From contig NZ_LJTC01000002.1 of NCBI RefSeq assembly GCF_001306915.1, positions 506,108 through 570,107 on the forward strand: a stretch of DNA of 64,000 bases, given 5' to 3'. Positions 37,361-46,858 of the stretch are shown here, one piece after another. This DNA comes from Pseudoalteromonas lipolytica. Lineage in GTDB: Bacteria; Pseudomonadota; Gammaproteobacteria; Enterobacterales; Alteromonadaceae. A program made the position numbers and the translations under genes. The stretch's first letter is position 1, and each line of letters starts with the position of its first letter. The notes under the pieces are model-generated. The model saw only the letters and a program-made list of their open reading frames with translations. It was not told the origin of the DNA and made no database searches.

Positions 37361-39574
37361 TTGAAAAAGATTATCAACTATTTACTTATAATTTCATGTT
37401 TAACCTTAACAGCATGTAAAGTGAAAGACCCTGATGAAGATAAGCCGCAAGAGCAAAAGCAAGATTCCATCAGTGCTAGAGAAACTTTACTTGCTGGTAA
37501 GGCTGATTTATCCCTATCAGTGGTGGATGAGAGTAAAGCCAATTTAAGCAATGTTGTCATAAAAGTCGCAGGACAAAGCTACACATCAGATGCCGATGGC
37601 AAAGTTAACATTAGCGATTTGCCTTATGGTAACCATGCCTTAATGGTGCAACAAAACGGTTACTTTGCAAAAGCAGGGGTTATCGTTAACCAACCAAATT
37701 ATGCAACTTCTCAAGTACAATTAGAAACAAAAGCTCAAAACAGTAAAAGCCTGATTTTTGCTGGAGATACTATGTTTGGACGCCGTTATTTAGATCCAAG
37801 CTTATCGACTATGGGAACAAATATCCCCGATGTTAAAAATGCACTTATTCGCCCTGAAACAGCTGGGGCAGATAGTGTTGCAATTACTGCCGATGTTGCT
37901 GAGCTATTTTTAAATGCAGACTTTGCTTCCGTTAACTTTGAATCACCAGTAACAAGCAATCCTAGTACCGTTCATCCAACAAAAGAGTTTAGCTTTTTTT
38001 CTTTACCTGATTCACTCCAAGGACTTTCAGTCATAGGCGTTGACTATTTGGGGCTCGGTAATAACCATGTGTATGACTATTTACAATCAGGTCTTGAAGA
38101 CACACTTATAGAAGTAGCAAATGCGGGGTTCTTACACAGTGGTGCTGGAATAAATGACACTGACGCTCTTGCACCTGTGAATGCTAGTCTTGGGGACATT
38201 AACTTAACACTCTTTGCTGCAACCTCTATCACTGGAGATGAGCATGAATTTAATTATGTTGCAGAGCAGAGTAAAGGAGGAGCGGCAGATCTTACCAATG
38301 CAAATGCAGTAAATGATACTCTACAAGCGCTTGATACTAATAATTTTATAATTGCACAAATGCATGGCGGTGATGAATATAGTTACTCGCCAACAAGTTA
38401 TATAGACGGTCGGTTCCAAGCTCTTTCTTCGCAAAATACTGATTTATTAATAGCTCATCACCCTCACGTTGCTCAGGGTTTTGCTATTTATAATGATATT
38501 CCTGCAGTACTCGGCTTAGGTAACTTTGTGTTTGATCAACCTAGATTAGACACTCTATTAGGTGTTGCCGTGATGATTGACCTAAACGCAGACACACAAA
38601 CAGTAAATCGTGCCTTTGCTTACCCTATTTACATTGAAGACTACAAGCCTCGTTTTACCACTGGCTTTTTAAGTAACTATTTAGTGCGCCGTCTAGCAGA
38701 GTTCTCAGATGACTCGGTAACGTTAATACCGCGTGACAATTATGCTGAAGTATATTTCTCTAAAGACCAAGCAACAAAGCGTACTTCACAAGTGACCGTT
38801 ACACTCGATAGTAGCAGTGACATAATTGACTTACGTCAATATGCACCATCATCCGCTGCATACTTGTCTAATATTGAAGTGACTAGTGGTGAGCTTAGCA
38901 ATAGTATTTTAGGCCGAGACATCATGGTATTCGGCGATTTCGAAGACTGGGATAACGACTCAGAAGCTTTTGAGGTAAGTCGCTGGGATCATACTAGTGA
39001 TAGCGTTTTTCCTTGCACCGATAAACCCTACGCTGGGATTCAAGCTCTTTGCTCTAGCCGCGATGAGTTTGACAATACCCCTTCAATCATTCCTTTTAGA
39101 CACACTATGCGAGTGATGGAATTGATTGACGAAAATGGAGCGCCATTATTGAGTAAAGATTTCTCATTATATGGCTACTTACAATCTGAGAATGGTGGCA
39201 AGCTAGAAAGCTTGTTAACTTATACAACCGAAATTGATGATCTTACTTTTTCGGAAAATGAAGTAGTTATCAGCAACGGAGGTGATAACTCGTGGCAAGT
39301 ATTTAGCCATGATTTCAGCTTACCTTCTGACGACTTTACCCTTGGCCCAAAAAACTTACCGCCTCGTGGTATTAAGCTTCAATTTAGACAATATGCGCCA
39401 AGTAATGGCGAAGCAATAACGCGCTTAGACAATATCGCGATGATCACTTGGCAAAACCCAATCAGTCTTGAAAATAAGCAATGGCAAACCAGTAAAATGC
39501 ATGGATTTGACTTTTTAAAAGTCTCTGCAAGTAATGATACGAGTATAAAGCTCACTTTCACTTTACTTGACTAA
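37361..39574 (+). CDS. CapA/PgsA-like lipoprotein with metallophosphatase fold
   Basis: A 737-residue lipoprotein. Signal peptide with lipobox L16-T-A-C19; the next residue is Lys, so outer-membrane sorting is expected. Residues about 47-123 are a carboxypeptidase-regulatory-like beta domain (GQSYTSDADGKVNISDLPYG). Residues about 129-430 are the CapA/PgsA calcineurin-like domain: FAGDTMFGRR, NFESPV, GLGNNHVYDY, MHGGDEYS, HHPHVAQG and LGNFVFDQ carry the expected Asp/Asn/His metal ligands. A C-terminal beta-rich part (about 500-737) is unfamiliar. The start is TTG, which alone gives the full signal peptide. CapA/PgsA of Bacillus helps polymerise or export poly-gamma-glutamate. First of seven linked genes. 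Confidence 0.85.
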   Translation: MKKIINYLLIISCLTLTACKVKDPDEDKPQEQKQDSISARETLLAGKADLSLSVVDESKANLSNVVIKVAGQSYTSDADGKVNISDLPYGNHALMVQQNGYFAKAGVIVNQPNYATSQVQLETKAQNSKSLIFAGDTMFGRRYLDPSLSTMGTNIPDVKNALIRPETAGADSVAITADVAELFLNADFASVNFESPVTSNPSTVHPTKEFSFFSLPDSLQGLSVIGVDYLGLGNNHVYDYLQSGLEDTLIEVANAGFLHSGAGINDTDALAPVNASLGDINLTLFAATSITGDEHEFNYVAEQSKGGAADLTNANAVNDTLQALDTNNFIIAQMHGGDEYSYSPTSYIDGRFQALSSQNTDLLIAHHPHVAQGFAIYNDIPAVLGLGNFVFDQPRLDTLLGVAVMIDLNADTQTVNRAFAYPIYIEDYKPRFTTGFLSNYLVRRLAEFSDDSVTLIPRDNYAEVYFSKDQATKRTSQVTVTLDSSSDIIDLRQYAPSSAAYLSNIEVTSGELSNSILGRDIMVFGDFEDWDNDSEAFEVSRWDHTSDSVFPCTDKPYAGIQALCSSRDEFDNTPSIIPFRHTMRVMELIDENGAPLLSKDFSLYGYLQSENGGKLESLLTYTTEIDDLTFSENEVVISNGGDNSWQVFSHDFSLPSDDFTLGPKNLPPRGIKLQFRQYAPSNGEAITRLDNIAMITWQNPISLENKQWQTSKMHGFDFLKVSASNDTSIKLTFTLLD

Positions 39575-39583
39575 GGAGGAGCA

Positions 39584-41494
39584 GTGGCTGTATTTCAACA
39601 ATTGTTACGATTGAGGCACCAACGTGCGTTTTGGTTAACAGTTAGCTTATTTGCGATTGTAATGTTCAGCAATTTACTGAACCTATTTCAGGCAAGTAAT
39701 GCTTTTTTATACCAAGCACTTGAGCCATTAGGTCAAACACAGCAAACTAATATCGTATTAGTCAACAGTGATAATTTGAGCAATAATCACCAGCAGCTGG
39801 TAAGTAAACTTCATGATTATAAACCAAAAGCGATTATTGTCTTAGCCGATGAACCTTTGCAGCCCTTACCGATAGAAAATGTATTCTATCCGTACTCAAA
39901 CAAAAGCTATTGTGTCCCTCATGTAATTGCTTGGGCAACCTATCAGATTCAAATTCCTTCTCAAGAGGGTTTGAATTGCATAAGTATTTGGCAAGAAATA
40001 TTTGATTATGAAAATAATCAAATAGCCTTGATTGACTTTAAGCTCGCCGTGGCCGCTTTACCAAAATTTAGTGCTCAAAGAGTGCTTAACTTTGATGTTA
40101 TGAGTGAACAATTAGAAAATAAAGTCATCATTGTGGGTCAAAAAGCTTCCTCATTTAACGTGCAAATACACGCGCCAAAACTTAACGGCTTACATGACCC
40201 ACTATTACTCACGGCTTACATGGCTGACAGTATTGATAAGAACACTGTAGTAACACTGCTAAAACCAACCTACTCTATTGTTATTGAATTAATTTTAGTG
40301 GTGGTTCTGCTTTTTAGTTTTCAGAAACTATCACTCTTTTACTCATTTTTCATTGCCTTCATGAGTATTTTTGTCTGGTGCACAATTGGTTATTTTTTCG
40401 TTGAATCAATGCAGATTTATATCCCAATAGGCCAGTACATTATACTTACCTTTATCACCCTTCTCTGGATCCTAGTTGTCCGCAAAGTAACAGAGGATGC
40501 AGAGCTTAATGTTGTGGTAAATAATATCCAACAAAAGATGATGGGACGCTTCATACCACAAAGCTTTATAGATCAAGCTTCGCCTTGGGACCCTATTATT
40601 CAGTTAATTAGTCAACAATTAGACTTAGAGAAATCAATTTTCCTTGCTCGCAAAGAAGATGATCACCGAGTTGTAGAAATTCGTGCAATGAATTGTAATT
40701 TAGATGACATACAAGAAATGCGCAGAGATTATCAACGAACGCCCTACAGTAATGCGTTAAAGTCATTGGGGATAGTGCAAATAACTCGACCTTTTTTTAA
40801 GCATGTTAGTGCGAATGAAATTGAATTTATGGTACCGCTTGTTTATGCCGGTGATGTACGCGGTTTCTGGGCACTTTCAGTGATCCCAAATACGCAGTTC
40901 AATCAACAAGCCTTTGAAAAGAATGTTAATAGATTTGCTGCTCAAGTCGCTGAATTGCTATTCCATTACCATATTTTTAAAGCCACTGAGAGAAAAAATA
41001 AAACTCTAATTAACCAACTACTTAACTTGAGACTGCATGAGCCTACGAGCCAGCGAGTTAAGCGCTCTATTGATGAAATGGAGCAAAAAATGACAACTTT
41101 AGAAATGGTATTCAGCCACACTCGTTCTGCTAATATTTTGTTTAACTTATTTGGCCAAGTTATTCAGACGAATGCCGCATTAGAGCAATTTGCAAAACAA
41201 CATCAAATTGCTGTCTTTGAGATGACTGCATTAGATCTATTATGCCGCTGTTGCAAACTGGATACTGAGGTTGCCAAGGGCAAACTTCGTTATGTGACGT
41301 TAAACAAAGCTGAGATAAGTTTACCTGCCAAACTTAATAACCGAAACTATACGCTAAGTATTAAAGCACTGAACACCGACAGTTCGCAAACTGCCTCAGG
41401 CGAACCATTTCAAGTATCAGGTATCTTATTTGAATTTATTGATAACCATGCTGTCATAGACGAGCAAGAAGCCACTAAAGAGGACCAAAGTTAA
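39584..41494 (+). CDS. CHASE2-like membrane sensor with GAF/PAS-like part and no output domain
   Basis: 636 residues. One N-terminal membrane helix (about 15-32), an extracytoplasmic part (about 35-225) like CHASE2 with a late NKVIIVGQKAS, and three helices (about 228-305). A cytoplasmic part follows: GAF-like (about 340-460), a helical linker (LINQLLNLRLHEP) and a PAS-like end (about 520-620). No kinase, GGDEF, EAL or cyclase motif is present. CHASE2 proteins normally carry such outputs, so this one may act by protein contact, perhaps tuning the ligase complex. GTG start 4 bases after a perfect AAGGAGG that overlaps the previous stop. Domain calls are by eye. Confidence 0.65.
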   Translation: MAVFQQLLRLRHQRAFWLTVSLFAIVMFSNLLNLFQASNAFLYQALEPLGQTQQTNIVLVNSDNLSNNHQQLVSKLHDYKPKAIIVLADEPLQPLPIENVFYPYSNKSYCVPHVIAWATYQIQIPSQEGLNCISIWQEIFDYENNQIALIDFKLAVAALPKFSAQRVLNFDVMSEQLENKVIIVGQKASSFNVQIHAPKLNGLHDPLLLTAYMADSIDKNTVVTLLKPTYSIVIELILVVVLLFSFQKLSLFYSFFIAFMSIFVWCTIGYFFVESMQIYIPIGQYIILTFITLLWILVVRKVTEDAELNVVVNNIQQKMMGRFIPQSFIDQASPWDPIIQLISQQLDLEKSIFLARKEDDHRVVEIRAMNCNLDDIQEMRRDYQRTPYSNALKSLGIVQITRPFFKHVSANEIEFMVPLVYAGDVRGFWALSVIPNTQFNQQAFEKNVNRFAAQVAELLFHYHIFKATERKNKTLINQLLNLRLHEPTSQRVKRSIDEMEQKMTTLEMVFSHTRSANILFNLFGQVIQTNAALEQFAKQHQIAVFEMTALDLLCRCCKLDTEVAKGKLRYVTLNKAEISLPAKLNNRNYTLSIKALNTDSSQTASGEPFQVSGILFEFIDNHAVIDEQEATKEDQS

Positions 41495-44400
41495 TGGACT
41501 TTGTACTCGCGCTTTTTCCTGCAGGCACAGGCTTAGGCCAGTCTGTTATTACTACCGTATGGGTAGGTACTGCGGTCGTCTGCTTGTTAAATTTGCGTTT
41601 TGGTTTCCCTCTGACGGGGCTTGTTGTACCAGGCTACCTAGTCCCTTTACTGATTATTAGCCCAACCTCAGCTGCGGTTATTATTATCGAGGCAATCGTT
41701 GTTTATGCATTAATGCGCTTTAGTGCTCATTATATGATGGAAAAGTTTGGCTATGGAGAAATGTTTGGGCGGGATCGCTTTTTCGCCATAATCTTGCTTA
41801 GTATTCTTGTGCGTGTCTGCATGGACACATTGTTTTGGCCTTTAATTGCCGCTCAGTTAAGCCAATGGGATATTACTTTTGATTATGCATCTCAGCTTTA
41901 TTCTTTAGGCCTTATTATTATCGCACTAACAGCGAACGTGATGTGGAACGGAGGGTTTAAGTACGGGCTTAAAGTAACTTTCATTCAATTACTTATCACT
42001 TTCTTGCTAGTTCGTTTTGTCTTAATGCCTTTTACTAATTTTAGTATTGCTAATTTGGGCATTATGTACGAAGCCGTTGCCGCTTCAATCATCGCGGCAC
42101 CAAAAGCATATATCATACTAGTCATCACTGCATTTATTGCTTCTAGAGCAAATATAAAGTACGGCTGGGAGTTCAATGGAATAATGCTACCGGCATTACT
42201 TGCACTGCAATTAACTCAGCCTTCAAAGCTTTTAACTTCTTTTATAGAAACGGCCGTTATTTTAATAATTGGTAGCTCATTGGTGCATTTTACTCGGCTA
42301 AGACATGCGAACATTGAGGGTGCCAGACTATTAATGTTCTTCTTCACTATAGGCTTTGTCTATAAGTTAATACTGAATTATGTCGTTGTTTGGTATTTTC
42401 CTACGCTCAAAGTGACAGACACATTTGCATTTGGCTACATGCTTGCAACTCTACTGGCACTAAAAATATATCAAAAGAATGCGCTTGGATTAGTAATCAG
42501 AGCAACATTTCAAACTTCGGTAATTGGCGGTATTTTCGCTATTACTGTAGGTTTCTTAGTGATGTTAGTGCCCTCTTTGCTGTCTAATCAGGATGTACAT
42601 TCAGATATCGACAATCCACATGTCATCACCTTAAATCAACAAGTAAGCCAATATAAGAGCTACTTATACACAACTCGGACAGATAAAGTAACAGTCAGTA
42701 GTTATAAAGCTAATCAAGCAATTAATGATTTCAAGTATGCTGTTTACCAGTTAAATCAAGCACTTGAGAACAAGCAATCCATAGCAAAGTTTGGTTATTT
42801 ATTTAGCGAGCTGGGTTTTTCGCTTGAAAGTGATGAGCAATATGTTTACTTGGTAGATACCTACGAAAGTCAGCAAAGAGGGCTATTTATTTTTAATAAA
42901 ACGCCAAAGTCTCCTTTGTTGATAACTATTCCCTATCCAATTACAGAAAGTCTAGCGAGTGACTCTGCAAGCTTGATTTTTCAACATATGAATAATAAAG
43001 CAATGTTATTTGGCACTGCTAAAACGCCACAAAAGACGATTGCAACGGAAGATCAACAAAGCTTTTATTATCAAGCTTTCATTGACGCACTACAAAGTGA
43101 CGAAATCTTACAAATTCGAGAAGCTAATCGCTTCACGGCAGCACTAGTTGAAAAGCCTTCTAATAAATTCGACAGCCAATATTGGATATATAACCAACTA
43201 CCAGCTTCAATTAGCCAAAGAGACATTCACCAATTTGTAGGCAGTGAGGCAACTTATTTTGGTGCAGCAACACAAAGCAGTTTGCCAACAGCGAATTACT
43301 CGGGCTCTATGCTTGAACTATTTTTAGATAGTGCTAACTATACTAATATTTTGGCTAACATTTATCGCGATAACTATAAGTACAATACCCCCCAAATTAG
43401 CGTTATCAATGAAGAAATAAATACTATTGTTGACGAGTTTGCTTATCAAATTAGTAAAAAAGGTAGTTTTGAGTATCAACCTCTATCAGAAAGCCAAATA
43501 GCGCTGTGGGAGTATGAAGTTTTAAAGCCACTCTATAAATTAATTACACAGATAGGTAATGCCCCACTGACAGAAGACAAGCTTAATCAGTTAAAGCAAA
43601 TCAATGGCACAACCGAACTACTTAACTATCAATTGCAACTAATCAACAATAGCAGTGGTCGATATCTATTGTTAAGCCCACTTAAAAATAATGAAGCACG
43701 CTCACAAGGGCAAGGCCTTTACGCTTTTAAATTGACTGCTCATGAAGCTATCACACTCAGTGTACCAAGGCCTTTATTTGAAAGTAATACGCTGAGTTTT
43801 GCAGCTGAATTATTCTCCGAGGCAAACACTGCCAATTTATTAATTGCGGGGGCTCACCCTTATGCGCACCCTAAAGCTAATGTACTTGGGGCTGATAATA
43901 TTGACTCTTTATTTAATGTTATTCATCAAAGCTATTTGCGCTTTACAGCTAATCAGCCTAGTTTACACATTCAAATCCGCAGCCATAGCGCGCCGTCATG
44001 GGTACGCCCAAATGCAATTGCATTCTCAGCTACGCGCATCAGCGATGTGGCCTCGCCACTAATGAAACAAATCGACGGAAAACTGAATAACTTAGGGGTT
44101 GAATATCAAGTAGTATCAGGACAAAAATCAACGCGAGGTCTTGAAATAGGCAGCTCACCTCAATCAGGATACCAACAATTTAATAGCAATAGTGAGCTGG
44201 CAACATTATGGCTGGCATCAGACTTTAAAGAACAATTTTCAATCGACCAAAACAGCGTATTGCAACGATTATTGGCAATATCTACCAATACAAAGGTAAA
44301 AACTATAAATCTGGCTACCTTGTCGCCACTAAACTGGCAAGCAATCTCGACTAAAGAAAAGCAACGAATTCAAACTCTCGTTAAAAACTATATAGCTCAT

Positions 44401-44607
44401 CAGCGTTTAACATCATTAAGCGGTTTCTGCGAGCAAATTAAAGACTGCTCTTTACACACCATTAAGCTTGAAAATGCAGACAAGTACGCGCTTATGATTA
44501 AGTACAATAACGATATTGTGGCAATCTACAATCCAACCAATAACCAGCTTATTGATCTGAGCTTATTTAATAGCATTATGGCTGGAGGCGCATATGTACT
44601 TAATTAA
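41494..44607 (+). CDS. Doubled CapC/PgsC-like membrane protein with large periplasmic tail
   Basis: 1037 residues. The first 360 hold about 10 hydrophobic segments in two repeats. FGFPLTGLVVPGYLVPLL (about 36-53) and YGWEFNGIMLPALLALQL (about 225-243) each head a similar run ending in GRDRFFAIILLS or GARLLMFFFTIG. The first matches the PgsC/CapC core; usual PgsC is only about 150 residues. Residues 370-1037 are soluble and probably periplasmic, with two more repeats. GLFIFNK..LLITIPYP (about 461) and GLYAFKL..ITLSVPRPLFES (about 742) mark them, and the second has a His-rich AGAHPYAHPKANV loop. Its ATG overlaps the previous stop by one base. The membrane part also recalls the 7TM domain of inactive-transglutaminase proteins, so homology is likely but not exclusive. 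Confidence 0.75.
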   Translation: MDFVLALFPAGTGLGQSVITTVWVGTAVVCLLNLRFGFPLTGLVVPGYLVPLLIISPTSAAVIIIEAIVVYALMRFSAHYMMEKFGYGEMFGRDRFFAIILLSILVRVCMDTLFWPLIAAQLSQWDITFDYASQLYSLGLIIIALTANVMWNGGFKYGLKVTFIQLLITFLLVRFVLMPFTNFSIANLGIMYEAVAASIIAAPKAYIILVITAFIASRANIKYGWEFNGIMLPALLALQLTQPSKLLTSFIETAVILIIGSSLVHFTRLRHANIEGARLLMFFFTIGFVYKLILNYVVVWYFPTLKVTDTFAFGYMLATLLALKIYQKNALGLVIRATFQTSVIGGIFAITVGFLVMLVPSLLSNQDVHSDIDNPHVITLNQQVSQYKSYLYTTRTDKVTVSSYKANQAINDFKYAVYQLNQALENKQSIAKFGYLFSELGFSLESDEQYVYLVDTYESQQRGLFIFNKTPKSPLLITIPYPITESLASDSASLIFQHMNNKAMLFGTAKTPQKTIATEDQQSFYYQAFIDALQSDEILQIREANRFTAALVEKPSNKFDSQYWIYNQLPASISQRDIHQFVGSEATYFGAATQSSLPTANYSGSMLELFLDSANYTNILANIYRDNYKYNTPQISVINEEINTIVDEFAYQISKKGSFEYQPLSESQIALWEYEVLKPLYKLITQIGNAPLTEDKLNQLKQINGTTELLNYQLQLINNSSGRYLLLSPLKNNEARSQGQGLYAFKLTAHEAITLSVPRPLFESNTLSFAAELFSEANTANLLIAGAHPYAHPKANVLGADNIDSLFNVIHQSYLRFTANQPSLHIQIRSHSAPSWVRPNAIAFSATRISDVASPLMKQIDGKLNNLGVEYQVVSGQKSTRGLEIGSSPQSGYQQFNSNSELATLWLASDFKEQFSIDQNSVLQRLLAISTNTKVKTINLATLSPLNWQAISTKEKQRIQTLVKNYIAHQRLTSLSGFCEQIKDCSLHTIKLENADKYALMIKYNNDIVAIYNPTNNQLIDLSLFNSIMAGGAYVLN

Positions 44608-46858
44608 ACGCCTACTTGCTATTTTAGCAATCACAATTGCTTTAGTGGCACTTTTTTATTTCTCACGAAACATAATGGTATGGATTGAGTCAGCTGAACC
44701 CATTGATGCGCGTACTAGTCAAGAAACACGTTCAAATGTACAGTGGCTTAGTAGTCAAAAGCCACTACAGTTTACGTTTTCAAATCAACGTACTCACTCA
44801 CTACGCATTTTATCAAATGCCGTGTTTGATCAGTCAGTCGTACTTGATCAACCGGTTAATTATGCAATTAAATACGTGCTATATGATCAAGAGGGAGATG
44901 TCATTTTAGACAAAGTGTATCATCACGCGTCTAAATTAGTTACGAATTCGCAAGAGCTACAGGTAAAACAAATAATCGAAAACAAACAATCATTGAACGT
45001 CGCATCTGGTCAATCTTTCTATTTGCCAATTAGAGACTACCCTAACGCTGCGAGTCTCGATCTAACGCTTATCCCTGAACAAGCCAACTTGCAAGGTGTA
45101 GTTGTAAGGGTGCATGCTAAAACTCCAGAACAAAGTATTGATCCACTCAATAGTTGGCTTAAGCGCCCTTTAGAAAGGCGCAGACGCGCAACCGATTACC
45201 TGACAATGGGTGAAAATACCCTGACAGATGGCGAAATTCAAAATGCGATGGCCTTTTGGTGGCAAAAGATTGCACCACAGGGAATTCCTGACATAGATTT
45301 TAAATCAGACATATTGTATGAAAGTTTACCCTACAATGTAGTCACATATGACTTTAGTGAACAGCAACATGATCTAGGCTCTTATTTCACGAAACCGGGT
45401 CTTTGCGCGAGTATTCGCTTAGAGGAAACCGATAGCCTGATATTCAAAACAGACAAACAAGGGCTGCTTCCTTCGTTAATTTGGTATGACAAACTACAGT
45501 TTTCCCCTCCTTTACCTGTAAACTTTAGTGCAATAGACGAAGCTAATAGTTATCAAACTGAACCACTTAATCCGGGCTTAGTCACAATCTGCAGCGAAGA
45601 TAATTTATTAACGCAATGGCGAACATTATCTGGTAATGCAATCTTAACTAGTTACTCAGGCAGTTACTTGGCTAACAGCCAATCCTCTGTCAGTTTTGAT
45701 ATTGAATCGCAAAGTCATTTAAATATTGAAGTTCGAGCTCTTGAGACAAGCCAACTAAATGTCACCTTGTTTGATGAAAGTAACGAGCAAATCGAGAGCT
45801 ATTCTGTGACATTGAAAGGACAAGCTTCAGAGTTTGATCGTTTGATTGCCGAAAACACACAACGTCAAGATGTTGGTATGTTAGTAACTTACTATTTGCG
45901 CTCGCCAAAGAATGCAAGGCGAGTCGAAGTCAAGGCAGATAAAGATGTCTATGTTCGTCTGAAATCCCGCTTTGCTGATTTTAACTACCAAAGAACCTTA
46001 ACTCACGGCTTGGTGACAGAATCAACTACAAACTTTCATGATATCGCTGCGTGGTATGAACAGCGCGCCAATAATCATTATGAACTTACATTGATGGGGC
46101 ACTTTTCGAATATTCGGACTTTCACGCCACCAGCAGAGTTAGATCCACAAGTCACATACTATCAATCTAGGGAACTATTTGATCAGCTACCAATTTCAAA
46201 TGTAGCACTGACACTAAGCCCCAATAAGTACTATCTACCTAAACAACCCGCTCAGGTTTTTAACTACGGTATTTATAATAAGAATAATTATACGCCGTAT
46301 ATTAACTCTGAAGATAACAGCCTAATTTATCGTTTAAAGGGTAATAGTGCTAAAGAAGCTAATATGGCGGATTTATCTGTTTCACAACTACAGCAAATCC
46401 AAGACAGTTCTCGCTCAATGTATCAAAATTGGTATGGTAATCGGCCTTGGGTTAAACAACGCCTGTACCAATTAAATAAAAAGACTCCTCTAACACTCAG
46501 ATTTGATAAGTATCAGCGCCCTATTAGTCTTGTTTTCAAAGTTGCTAAATCAAATAATAAGGCTCCCGTTGAACTTAGTGTCAAACAAAGAGCAAAATAC
46601 AAGTCAGGACTCACAAGCGAATACAGTATTAAAAAGCAAAAATATCAGCTTTATCCATCTGAACTAATTAATGCTTTTTTGATTCACCCAAAGAATAGCC
46701 GACTGAATAGCTATCCAAGTGTCACGCACTTAGTATCAAGTGATATAGATACTTTACACTCAATAACAATCGAGTCATCAGAAACAATCTGGCTATCTAT
46801 TCTCGATGAATACCCTGCTCAAGAGCAAAAAGTGAGGTGGTGGAATAATGAAAATTAA
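44594..46858 (+). CDS. Membrane-anchored periplasmic protein of the Cap-like operon
   Basis: 754 residues, no family recognised. An N-terminal helix (about 8-30) without a cleavage site is an inner-membrane anchor; the remaining 720 residues are periplasmic and look beta-rich. The region after it has a basic KRPLERRRRATDYL stretch (about 190-203). It overlaps the preceding gene by 14 bases and the next by 11, so its synthesis is coupled to both. By position it may bridge the inner-membrane module and the outer-membrane barrel. That role is inference. Confidence 0.7.
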   Translation: MYLIKRLLAILAITIALVALFYFSRNIMVWIESAEPIDARTSQETRSNVQWLSSQKPLQFTFSNQRTHSLRILSNAVFDQSVVLDQPVNYAIKYVLYDQEGDVILDKVYHHASKLVTNSQELQVKQIIENKQSLNVASGQSFYLPIRDYPNAASLDLTLIPEQANLQGVVVRVHAKTPEQSIDPLNSWLKRPLERRRRATDYLTMGENTLTDGEIQNAMAFWWQKIAPQGIPDIDFKSDILYESLPYNVVTYDFSEQQHDLGSYFTKPGLCASIRLEETDSLIFKTDKQGLLPSLIWYDKLQFSPPLPVNFSAIDEANSYQTEPLNPGLVTICSEDNLLTQWRTLSGNAILTSYSGSYLANSQSSVSFDIESQSHLNIEVRALETSQLNVTLFDESNEQIESYSVTLKGQASEFDRLIAENTQRQDVGMLVTYYLRSPKNARRVEVKADKDVYVRLKSRFADFNYQRTLTHGLVTESTTNFHDIAAWYEQRANNHYELTLMGHFSNIRTFTPPAELDPQVTYYQSRELFDQLPISNVALTLSPNKYYLPKQPAQVFNYGIYNKNNYTPYINSEDNSLIYRLKGNSAKEANMADLSVSQLQQIQDSSRSMYQNWYGNRPWVKQRLYQLNKKTPLTLRFDKYQRPISLVFKVAKSNNKAPVELSVKQRAKYKSGLTSEYSIKKQKYQLYPSELINAFLIHPKNSRLNSYPSVTHLVSSDIDTLHSITIESSETIWLSILDEYPAQEQKVRWWNNEN

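Noticed and set aside
39584..41494. Calling the CHASE2 protein a diguanylate or adenylate cyclase
   Set aside because: No GGDEF, EAL, cyclase or kinase motif is present in the cytoplasmic part.
41494..44607. Reading the CapC-like protein as an inactive-transglutaminase 7TM protein
   Set aside because: The membrane segment shares features with that family, but no transglutaminase-like N-terminal domain is present, and the neighbours are CapA- and CapB-like, so CapC is the better reading. It is kept as an alternative.
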